From Geobacter sp. (GTDB taxonomy: Bacteria > Desulfobacterota > Desulfuromonadia > Geobacterales > DSM-12255): a DNA stretch of 7,305 bases. Under the pieces are notes generated by a model. The model searched no databases and had not been told where the DNA came from. It was given only the letters and a program-made list of their open reading frames with translations. Shown here piece after piece: positions 1 to 5,320 of the stretch. The stretch covers positions 1 through 7,305 of the forward strand of contig VEOV01000323.1 of NCBI GenBank assembly GCA_012026855.1, written 5' to 3'. Made by a program: the position numbers and the translations under genes. Numbering within the stretch: the stretch's first letter is position 1; each line of letters begins with the position of its first letter.

Positions 1-374
1 CCGAAGATGGAGAGTGCCTGGGCAGCGAAGGCACGGGCAGAGACGTGGAAAACAGAGGAGGTCAGCTCGCATGCTATCTTGAACATGTAGGGGCTCATCA
101 GGAGCAGACCCTGGCTGGCAGTGAATGTCGTGGTCAGCGCTCCTGCCTGCAGTGCGCCGTGAACTGCACCGGCAGCGCCACCCTCGGATTGCATCTCGGC
201 AACAGTCGGGATGTTGCCCCAGATATTCTTCTCTCCCATGGCGCTTTTGACGTCCGAGATTTCACCCATTACCGATGATGGCGTAATCGGGTAAATGGCA
301 ATAACTTCGTTGGTTGCGTGTGCAACGTGGGCGGCGGCTGTGTTGCCGTCAATAGTTACCATCTTCTTGCTCAT
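1..374 (-). CDS. por: Pyruvate:ferredoxin (flavodoxin) oxidoreductase, N-terminal fragment (runs off window)
   Basis: This enzyme oxidatively decarboxylates pyruvate with CoA to acetyl-CoA and CO2, passing electrons to ferredoxin or flavodoxin; it is a cytosolic, oxygen-sensitive TPP and Fe-S protein. I translated 124 codons from the ATG at 374 to the window edge with no stop. The pyrimidine-binding domain I signature is clear: YPITPSS at residues 28-34, QSEGGAAGA at 62-70, and TFTASQGLLLM at 83-93. Thr31, Glu64 and Arg114 fall at exactly the numbers of the active-site residues known for Desulfovibrio africanus PFOR, which supports this start. A strong ribosome site (AAGGAGG, 387-381) lies 6 nt upstream. 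It is 55 bp downstream of recR on the same strand with no obvious terminator between, so co-transcription is possible. The family is normally about 1,170-1,200 residues in one chain; only the first tenth is here. Confidence 0.95.
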   Translation of the reverse strand, partial: MSKKMVTIDGNTAAAHVAHATNEVIAIYPITPSSVMGEISDVKSAMGEKNIWGNIPTVAEMQSEGGAAGAVHGALQAGALTTTFTASQGLLLMSPYMFKIACELTSSVFHVSARAFAAQALSIF

Positions 375-429
375 TTACTGCCTCCTTATTTTGTTGGGTA
401 CGAGTGCCGTATGAGTTTTGTTGATGAAG

Positions 430-1023
430 CTATACTTCATTTCTTGATTGCAGCGCCCTTTGCAGGGTTGCTGAATCGACAAATTCCAGGTCACTGCCTA
501 TGGGGATGCCGTGAGCCAGACGGGTTATTTTCAAGCCCCTTGTCCGCAGGAGCCTGGAAAGGTAGAGGGAGGTGGCTTCCCCTTCGACAGTAAAGTTAGT
601 TGCCAACAGTACCTCTTTAATCGGCAGTACGTCGAGCCGACGCAAGAGCTCCACGATTTTAAGGTCATCGGGGGCAACCCCCGAAAGTGGCGACAGAACG
701 CCATGAAGCACATGGTATCTGCCCCGGAAGGCACCACTGCGCTCAATGGCAATAAGATCCTGGGGCTCTTCCACAACGCAGAGAATTGAATCGTCTCTCT
801 CACCGCTGCAGATGGCACAGGGATCGTCTTCAGTTATGGAAAAACAGCTGGAGCAGAATCTGACCCTGCTGTTCAGCTCCAGTAGCGCCTCTGCCAGAGA
901 GTTGATGTCGGAGCGCGAGCGGAGCAGGCTGAAGGCCAGCCGTAAGGCAGTCTTCTCGCCGATGCCCGGCAGCTTTTTCAACTCACCGACAAGTCTTGTC
1001 AAAGATGGCGAATTATGTAGCAT
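430..1023 (-). CDS. recR: Recombination mediator protein RecR
   Basis: RecR works with RecO (and RecF) to load RecA onto SSB-coated single-stranded DNA during gap repair in the cytoplasm. The 197-residue product matches the usual length of about 198-200. Visible parts in order: a helix-hairpin-helix (LPGIGEKTALRLAF, 18-31); a four-cysteine zinc finger (C57, C60, C69, C72); a Toprim domain starting near residue 80 (CVVEEPQDL, with NFTVEGEAT at 143-151); and the C-terminal Walker-B-like GIPIGSDLEFVD (172-183). The ATG at 1023 gives the expected N-terminus MLHNSPSLTRLVGELKKLPG. Its ribosome site is poor (a GGGAAA-like stretch only). Recr follows dnaX-ybaB as in many bacteria, but here about 200 bp of AT-rich sequence intervenes instead of the usual tight spacing. 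The stop is TAG. Confidence 0.97.
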   Translation of the reverse strand: MLHNSPSLTRLVGELKKLPGIGEKTALRLAFSLLRSRSDINSLAEALLELNSRVRFCSSCFSITEDDPCAICSGERDDSILCVVEEPQDLIAIERSGAFRGRYHVLHGVLSPLSGVAPDDLKIVELLRRLDVLPIKEVLLATNFTVEGEATSLYLSRLLRTRGLKITRLAHGIPIGSDLEFVDSATLQRALQSRNEV

Positions 1024-1053
1024 ATTTTCCCGTAAATATAAAACATTTTTTGA

Positions 1054-1059
1054 ATTATA
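1054..1059 (-). promoter_or_regulatory. Candidate -10 element for recR (and por)
   Basis: A perfect TATAAT reads on the minus strand from 1059 to 1054, about 30 bp upstream of the recR ATG. It lies in a very AT-rich stretch (about 1021-1125), which would suit an UP-element-like promoter. No good -35 hexamer is seen at 16-18 bp upstream (TAAATA or TTAAAT at best), so this rests on the -10 and its setting. If real, it would let recR-por be expressed independently of dnaX-ybaB. Confidence 0.4.
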
Positions 1060-1142
1060 GCGCTGCTGAAATATTTTATTTAAAATAAATTTAGTCTAAC
1101 TACAAGAAATTTATTGATATTTCAAAAGCGCTTCACATACAG

Positions 1143-1178
1143 AAACAGCCAGTTGAACATTAGTTAAACCGGCTGTTT
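1143..1178. repeat. Long inverted repeat / hairpin in the ybaB-recR gap
   Basis: Outer arms AAACAGCC (1143-1150) and GGCTGTTT (1171-1178) are perfectly complementary. After one mismatch, inner arms GTTGAAC (1152-1158) and GTTAAAC (1163-1169) pair with a single central mismatch, leaving a 4-nt loop. It lies 47 bp past the ybaB stop in the transcript direction. The sequence after it on the minus strand is only weakly T-rich (GTTTCTG), so a terminator or attenuator is possible but not canonical. The rest of the 1024-1224 gap is AT-rich and holds no gene that I can see. Confidence 0.5.
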
Positions 1179-1224
1179 TGGTGAAAATAAAATTATGTCA
1201 GCAGCAGGCCGGTAATTCGATCTG

Positions 1225-1539
1225 TCAGAAAAGCCCTGGGATGCTGATGCCGCCGGTGACCTTGCTCATCTCCTGGCCGATCTCGGCCTGGACGTTGGCA
1301 AGAGCCTCGTTAACAGCTGCAACAACAAGGTCCTGGAGCATTTCAACGTCCTCAGGATCAACGGCTTCTTTCTTAATTGTGAGGGAAATCAACTGGTTTT
1401 TGCCGGAAACAACGGCGGTGACAGCTCCTCCGCCTGAAGCGGCCGTAGCCGTGCGATTAGCGGCGTCCTCCTGAAGTTTGGCCATTCTCTGCTGCATCAT
1501 CTGCGCCTGTTTCATTATACCTGCCAGACCTTTTGACAT
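1225..1539 (-). CDS. ybaB: YbaB/EbfC family nucleoid-associated DNA-binding protein
   Basis: The YbaB/EbfC family are small dimeric DNA-binding proteins associated with the nucleoid; the gene almost always sits between dnaX and recR, as here. The 104-residue product has the typical layout: an N-terminal helix rich in Met, Gln and Lys (GLAGIMKQAQMMQQRMAKLQ), a central beta region (AVVSGKNQLISLTIKKEAVD), then a C-terminal helix (VEMLQDLVVAAVNEALA) and a Gly/Pro-rich tail ending IPGLF. I chose the ATG at 1539 because an AGGAGA ribosome site lies 5 nt upstream. The TTG immediately before it (1542) is too close to that site. The gene begins 67 bp after the dnaX stop on the same strand, so it is probably co-transcribed with dnaX. 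Confidence 0.93.
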   Translation of the reverse strand: MSKGLAGIMKQAQMMQQRMAKLQEDAANRTATAASGGGAVTAVVSGKNQLISLTIKKEAVDPEDVEMLQDLVVAAVNEALANVQAEIGQEMSKVTGGISIPGLF

Positions 1540-1606
1540 CAAAATCTCCTCTCCCGGTTTTTTTAGTGCTGCTGAATTTCGAATTTATAGAACTGCGTTC
1601 TAAATA

Positions 1607-3298
1607 TCACGCCTTTTTCATGGAAACGATCTCGCCGCCGAAAATTGACATGGTGGCTTTAACCGCCGGATGATTTTCAACGGCAATTCTCAGCTCTTGT
1701 TCTGACCTGGCGGATTCAGCACTCTTTTTTTCAGCGATGGACTGTGGTAAAGACTCCTCTGAGCCATTCAAGGTGACAATGGTGACAGTCATCGCGGTGC
1801 CGAAATATTCTGCGGCAAGCTCTAGCAGCAGCTTGCGACTTTCCTCCTCCTGCATCATGGTCAGTTCAAGGGTCCCCTTGTGATAGCCGATCTTCAGGGC
1901 ATTATCGACCGTCTGCAGCGGACTTGCCTTCTCCAGTTTGGTGCCGAGCATCGGTCGTCTGGCTTTGGCAAAGGCGACGAAACCTTGCCAGCTGCGCTTT
2001 GAATCTGCAGTATCATGATTTGCCGCAGGGGCAGTCTCTCTGGGTGTGACTGGCGCGGCTGTCCTGGGCACTGAGTTCTGGCTGCCGGCCTGGGCTCGCT
2101 GTGCAGCCGGCCGGTAACTCACCGGTGAGGGGTCGGCAGCGAGGGGCGCATTACTGCCGCCGGCCGTCAGAGCATTAAGCTTGCCGAGCAGTTCATCAAC
2201 AGTGACAACCGGAGAGATGGTTGCCATTCTTATCAGGGCCATTTCCTGCAGCAGCCTGCCAAAGGACGAGTGCGCCATTTCTCCCTCGGCCTTGAGCAGA
2301 ATGGAGATGAAACGCTGCAGGGTGACAAGATCGCAGTTCTGTGCCAGCTGCAGCGACTCCTGCAGCTCCAGCTCGGAAAGATCGAGCAGATCGGCGCTTT
2401 TCGGGGCGCTGTTGAGCAGCAGCAGTGCCCTCATCTGGACAATCAGTTCGTTGCAGAAATTGCGCATGTTGCAGCCGGAAGCGTCGACTTGGGCAACAAG
2501 GGCCATAAGTCCCGAGGTGTCACGGGCGATGACGAGGCGCACCACTTCCAGAAGCAGCTGGCGGGCGACTACCCCCAGGATGGCAACCACCGCCGCGTCG
2601 TCGACCTTCTCGCCGCAGAAGGCAAGTACCTGGTCGAGCGTGGAGAGGGAGTCGCGCATGCTGCCGTCACCCTTTCTGGCGACCATGGTCAGGGCAGCAT
2701 CTGACATGCTTACCTGCTCCTGATCGATGATGTAACGCAGCCTGGCAACGATCATGGTCAGCGGGATTCGCTTGAAATCGAAGCGCTGGCAGCGTGACAG
2801 GATTGTAATGGGGACCTTGTGCGGCTCGGTGGTGGCAAAAATGAACTTTATATGGGGTGGCGGCTCTTCAAGGGTCTTGAGGAGCGCATTGAAGGCGCTG
2901 TTGGAGAGCATGTGGACTTCGTCGATGATAAAAATCTTGTAGCGGGAATGGGAGGGCAGATACTTGACGTTGTCCCGCAGCTCCCGGATCTCGTCGACTC
3001 CGTTGTTGGAGGCGCCGTCAATTTCAAAGACATCAACCGAATTGCCTTCAGTTATCTCCTTGCAGGCAGGACAGCTGTTGCACGGTTCGGTTGTCGGCCC
3101 CTGTTCGCAGTTGAGGGTTTTGGCAAGAATTCTGGCAGAGCTGGTCTTGCCGACCCCCCTTGCGCCGGTGAACAGGAAGGCATGGGCGACCCTGCCTGTA
3201 TCGATGGCATTTTTGAGGGTTTGACTGACATGCTCCTGACCGATAAGGTCACTAAAGGTCTGAGGCCGCCATTTACGGGCGAGAACAAGGTATGACAC
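1607..3298 (-). CDS. dnaX: DNA polymerase III subunit tau/gamma (clamp loader ATPase)
   Basis: DnaX is the AAA+ motor of the clamp loader that opens the beta sliding clamp; full-length tau also ties the loader to polymerase alpha and DnaB helicase. The product is 563 residues. Seen in order: Walker A GARGVGKT (45-52); zinc module C64, C73, C76, C79; Walker B IIDEVH (124-129); sensor 1 TTEPHK (156-161); SRC motif with arginine finger (168-170); sensor 2 GSMRD (212-216); domain III; a Pro/Ala-rich linker at roughly 395-460; and a C-terminal tau-like domain. I chose the GTG at 3298: it gives the conserved start SYLVLARKWRPQTF and has AGGA 6 nt upstream. The 31 in-frame codons before it overlap the leader and do not resemble the family. 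ffs and tRNA-Ser lie upstream, ybaB downstream. It carries an in-frame A_AAA_AAG heptamer late in the gene (listed separately). Confidence 0.97.
   Translation of the reverse strand: MSYLVLARKWRPQTFSDLIGQEHVSQTLKNAIDTGRVAHAFLFTGARGVGKTSSARILAKTLNCEQGPTTEPCNSCPACKEITEGNSVDVFEIDGASNNGVDEIRELRDNVKYLPSHSRYKIFIIDEVHMLSNSAFNALLKTLEEPPPHIKFIFATTEPHKVPITILSRCQRFDFKRIPLTMIVARLRYIIDQEQVSMSDAALTMVARKGDGSMRDSLSTLDQVLAFCGEKVDDAAVVAILGVVARQLLLEVVRLVIARDTSGLMALVAQVDASGCNMRNFCNELIVQMRALLLLNSAPKSADLLDLSELELQESLQLAQNCDLVTLQRFISILLKAEGEMAHSSFGRLLQEMALIRMATISPVVTVDELLGKLNALTAGGSNAPLAADPSPVSYRPAAQRAQAGSQNSVPRTAAPVTPRETAPAANHDTADSKRSWQGFVAFAKARRPMLGTKLEKASPLQTVDNALKIGYHKGTLELTMMQEEESRKLLLELAAEYFGTAMTVTIVTLNGSEESLPQSIAEKKSAESARSEQELRIAVENHPAVKATMSIFGGEIVSMKKA
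1724..1730 (-). other. Candidate -1 ribosomal frameshift heptamer A_AAA_AAG in dnaX
   Basis: On the minus strand the dnaX reading frame at codons 523-525 is GAA AAA AAG, which contains the heptamer A_AAA_AAG in the correct phase (1730-1724). This is the same slippery heptamer, in the same phase, that makes gamma in E. coli dnaX. A -1 slip here would add Glu and Cys and stop at TGA (1718-1716), giving a 527-residue product. The site is only 38 codons from the normal end, unlike E. coli where about a third is lost. A GGAG lies about 22 nt upstream, further than the known stimulatory spacing, and I see no clear downstream hairpin. The heptamer is certain; its function is inference. Confidence 0.45.
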
Positions 3299-3354
3299 GC
3301 AGAATCCTTTGTCTGGATGCAGGGAAACCGGCGATAAAGAGTGGAAAAATATTA

Positions 3355-3477
3355 CGGGCAGGGATGATAGCTGGGTTACCCTGCGGCACACGTATCAGTT
3401 ACTGCCGCTGCTTCCTTCCGGACCTGACGGGGTTCATAACCTGCCGTTGCGCAGGACCCAGCTATCAGCTCTGCCCG
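3355..3477 (-). ncRNA. ffs: Signal recognition particle RNA (4.5S RNA, small bacterial type)
   Basis: The SRP RNA binds Ffh and targets nascent membrane proteins to FtsY and the translocon. The conserved domain IV apex is present on the minus strand as GGTCCGGAAGGAAGCAGC (3424-3407), with the GGAA tetraloop and the asymmetric and symmetric internal loops bound by the Ffh M domain. The ends pair into one long rod: CGGGCAG (3477-3471) with CTGCCCG (3361-3355), then GATAGCTGGGT with ACCCAGCTATC. The length of about 123 nt, with no Alu domain, fits the small 4.5S type (114 nt in E. coli). Ends are set by pairing and may be off by a few bases. It lies between tRNA-Ser and dnaX, an order also known in Bacillus subtilis (tRNA-Ser, scr, dnaX, yaaK, recR). 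A TAATATTTTT stretch right after the 3' stem may act as a partial terminator. Confidence 0.95.
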
Positions 3478-3502
3478 CAAAAAAAACAACTGGAATTTTT
3501 AC

Positions 3503-3593
3503 TGGCGGAGAGAGAGGGATTCGAACCCTCGGTACGCTATAAACGTACACACGCTTTCCAGGCGTGCTCCTTCAACCGCTCGGACATCTCTCC
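3503..3593 (-). tRNA. tRNA-Ser (anticodon GGA)
   Basis: A class II tRNA with a long variable arm. The acceptor GGAGAGA (3593-3587) pairs with TCTCTCC (3513-3507), followed by discriminator G (3506) and an encoded CCA (3505-3503). The anticodon arm is CACGC / loop CTGGAAA / GCGTG, placing GGA at 3559-3557, which reads UCC and UCU serine codons. The T arm carries GGTTCGAATCC. The variable arm (GTACG...CGTAC) is typical of Ser. Between it and ffs there is a T8 run on the minus strand (3486-3479) but no evident separate promoter, so the tRNA and ffs are probably made on one transcript and processed. Confidence 0.97.
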
Positions 3594-3603
3594 GGAGTTG
3601 GCT

Positions 3604-3633
3604 AATATACTGCAAGCAGATGAAGCTTGTAAA
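3604..3633 (-). promoter_or_regulatory. Sigma70-type promoter for tRNA-Ser / ffs / dnaX
   Basis: Reading the minus strand, TTTACA (3633-3628) and TATATT (3609-3604) are separated by 18 bp. The expected start site would lie near 3597, about 4 nt before the mature tRNA 5' end at 3593, which is the right geometry for a stable-RNA promoter. It faces away from cysS, so it forms the left half of a divergent region. An inverted repeat begins 5 bp upstream of the -35. Confidence 0.6.
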
Positions 3634-3637
3634 GCAA

Positions 3638-3671
3638 TTTATCCCTCGGTCAGCAATGGCTGCGGGATAAA
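3638..3671. repeat. Perfect inverted repeat between divergent tRNA-Ser and cysS units
   Basis: The arms TTTATCCC (3638-3645) and GGGATAAA (3664-3671) are perfectly complementary and flank 18 nt that contains a second small stem, CAGC (3651-3654) with GCTG (3659-3662). The repeat lies directly upstream of the minus-strand -35 and about 75 bp before the cysS start. It could be an operator or just a structured spacer; nothing in the sequence decides. No clear promoter for cysS is seen; TATGCT (3693-3698) is the best -10 candidate but lacks a good -35. Confidence 0.5.
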
Positions 3672-3746
3672 ATCTTCCCATACTTATTCTGTTATGCTAA
3701 AAAATGATTGCAGAGTAGTGCAAATATATCGCGGAGAGGAGTTGCC

Positions 3747-5216
3747 ATGCCGCTCAGAATCTATAATACCCTTACCTCGACAAAAGAGGAGTTCAAGCCG
3801 GGTGAACCGGGCAAGGTCAGCATGTATGTCTGCGGCGTCACGGTATACGACAACTGCCATATCGGCCATGCCCGTGCCAATGTGGCCTTTGATGTGGTCT
3901 ATCGCTACCTGCAGCATGCCGGCTACGAAGTGACCTATGTGCGCAACTACACCGACATTGACGACAAAATAATCAACCGCGCCAACAAGGAAGGGGTGGA
4001 GTTCAGCGTAATTTCGGAGCGCTATATCAAGAGCTTCGATGAAGACATGGCACGGCTTAATCTGGCGCTGCCGACCCACCAGCCCAAGGCGACCGAATAC
4101 GTGGGAGAGATCATCGCCCTGGTGCAGAAGCTTATCGCCAAAGGGGCGGCCTACCCGGTCGACGGCGATGTCTATTTTTCCGTGGAAAAATATGAACCTT
4201 ACCTGAAGCTTTCCGGCAGAAACCTGGATGATATGCAAGCCGGTGCCAGGGTTGATGTTGACGAAAGAAAGCAGAACCCCATGGATTTTGCCCTCTGGAA
4301 AGGCGCCAAGCCTGGTGAGCCTTTCTGGGAGTCACCCTGGGGCAAAGGGCGTCCCGGCTGGCACATCGAGTGTTCCGCCATGAGCATGAAACTGCTGGGG
4401 GAGACCTTTGATATTCACGGCGGCGGCAAGGACCTGGTCTTTCCCCACCACGAAAACGAAATCGCCCAGTCCGAGGCTGCCAGCGGCAAACCTTTTGTTC
4501 GCTACTGGATGCATAACGGCTTCGTCAATATCAATGCCGAGAAGATGAGCAAGTCTCTTGGCAACTTCTTCACCATCCGTGAAATTCTGGAGCGCTACGA
4601 TAGCGAGGTGCTTCGCTTCTTCCTCCTGTCGGCCCACTACCGCTCACCGATCGACTTTTCCGATCATAATCTGGCCGATGCCGAAGCCGGTCTGGAGAGG
4701 ATTTACAGTTCCCTGGCAGCGGCCCGGGAGCTGATGGCCAGCGGCAATGCTGTTCCGGCTGGCGGGCACGATGCCGATGCCAGGGCGGAGTTGCAGGAGA
4801 AAACCGAAGCCCTGCAGGGCCATTTCTGCGCGGCAATGGACGATGATTTCAACACGGCTCTGGCAATTGCCCATGTTTTTGATCTGGTCAGGGCAATCAA
4901 CCGGGTTGTCGCTGCCAAGAATGTTGATGCCCAGGTTGTCTCCCTGCTGGAAAAAGCCGGCGAAGAGATAGCCGTCATTGCCAAGGTTCTCGGCGTGCTT
5001 GATTCCGTGCCGGCCGAATTTCTCTCCCGGATGAAAGCGCGTAAAAGTTCGGATCTGGCCATTGACGCCGCCGAAATTGACCGGCTGGTGGCGGAGAGAA
5101 CGGCCGCAAGAAAGGCCAGGGATTTCAAAAAGAGCGACGAGATCCGTGACCAGCTGCATGCCATGGGGATAGAGCTGCTTGACAGCGCTGCAGGTACAGA
5201 GTGGCGGGTGAAATAA
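3747..5216 (+). CDS. cysS: Cysteinyl-tRNA synthetase
   Basis: This class I synthetase charges tRNA-Cys with cysteine using ATP in the cytoplasm. The 489-residue product is close to the usual length (461 in E. coli). Key residues are all present: HIGH at 38-41; zinc ligands C29, C209, H234 and E238 (the E. coli ligands are C28, C209, H234, E238); RPGWHIECSAMS at 202-213; HGGGKDLVFPHHENE at 224-238; and KMSKS at 266-270. The C-terminus ends with the family's tRNA-binding tail (ARDFKKSDEIRDQL... WRVK). I chose the ATG at 3747: GGAGAGGAG lies 5 nt upstream and the protein then begins MPLRIYNTLT as expected. The 13 in-frame codons upstream are not family-like. It stands alone between divergent and convergent neighbours, so it is probably monocistronic. 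Confidence 0.97.
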   Translation: MPLRIYNTLTSTKEEFKPGEPGKVSMYVCGVTVYDNCHIGHARANVAFDVVYRYLQHAGYEVTYVRNYTDIDDKIINRANKEGVEFSVISERYIKSFDEDMARLNLALPTHQPKATEYVGEIIALVQKLIAKGAAYPVDGDVYFSVEKYEPYLKLSGRNLDDMQAGARVDVDERKQNPMDFALWKGAKPGEPFWESPWGKGRPGWHIECSAMSMKLLGETFDIHGGGKDLVFPHHENEIAQSEAASGKPFVRYWMHNGFVNINAEKMSKSLGNFFTIREILERYDSEVLRFFLLSAHYRSPIDFSDHNLADAEAGLERIYSSLAAARELMASGNAVPAGGHDADARAELQEKTEALQGHFCAAMDDDFNTALAIAHVFDLVRAINRVVAAKNVDAQVVSLLEKAGEEIAVIAKVLGVLDSVPAEFLSRMKARKSSDLAIDAAEIDRLVAERTAARKARDFKKSDEIRDQLHAMGIELLDSAAGTEWRVK

Positions 5217-5253
5217 AAAACGCCCTGGTAACCAGGAGGGCGGTTGCCAGGGC
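5211..5253 (-). terminator. Intrinsic terminator for the minus-strand yqaA-peptidase unit
   Basis: GCCCTGGTAACC (5222-5233) and GGTTGCCAGGGC (5242-5253) form a 12-bp stem with one G-T wobble and an 8-nt loop. On the minus strand it is followed directly by T6 then ATTT (5220-5211), a textbook intrinsic terminator. The T-run overlaps the cysS TAA stop (5214-5216). On the plus strand the same stem could slow cysS transcripts but lacks a following T-run. Confidence 0.85.
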
Positions 5254-5258
5254 ATAAT

Positions 5259-5275
5259 GAGAGCCTACGGCTCTC
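5259..5275 (+). terminator. Second hairpin after cysS, possible plus-strand terminator
   Basis: GAGAGCC (5259-5265) and GGCTCTC (5269-5275) make a perfect 7-bp stem with a 3-nt loop. There is no immediate T-run on the plus strand; the next short T4 is at about 5287. It could end cysS transcription together with the stem at 5222-5253, or simply stabilise the 3' end. Confidence 0.4.
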
Positions 5276-5320
5276 GCAATCGAACTGTTTTGAATAATTG
5301 TAGCATTTTCAGTTCAAATG

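Noticed and set aside
1588..1602. Inverted repeat TAGAAC-TGC-GTTCTA just past the dnaX stop, resembling a Gram-positive LexA box (GAAC-N4-GTTC).
   Set aside because: The spacer is 3, not 4, and it lies between dnaX and ybaB, about 50 bp upstream of the ybaB start, with no promoter elements around it. Too weak to call an SOS operator.
2181..2723. Long plus-strand open frames (for example 2181-2723, 2270-2704, 2819-3295) over dnaX.
   Set aside because: They are antisense shadows of a conserved gene, rich in low-complexity Ser/Arg or showing no recognisable domains, with no ribosome sites.
3299..3391. 31-codon N-terminal extension of dnaX.
   Set aside because: It overlaps the end of ffs and does not resemble DnaX; the GTG at 3298 has a ribosome site and gives the conserved N-terminus.
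3292..3933. Plus-strand frame crossing ffs, tRNA-Ser and the cysS start.
   Set aside because: It runs through two structured RNA genes and into cysS in another frame; it is chance openness.
3684..4238. Minus-strand open frames across cysS (3684-4238, 4644-5255, 4703-5164).
   Set aside because: cysS is fully supported by catalytic motifs; the opposite frames show no family features.
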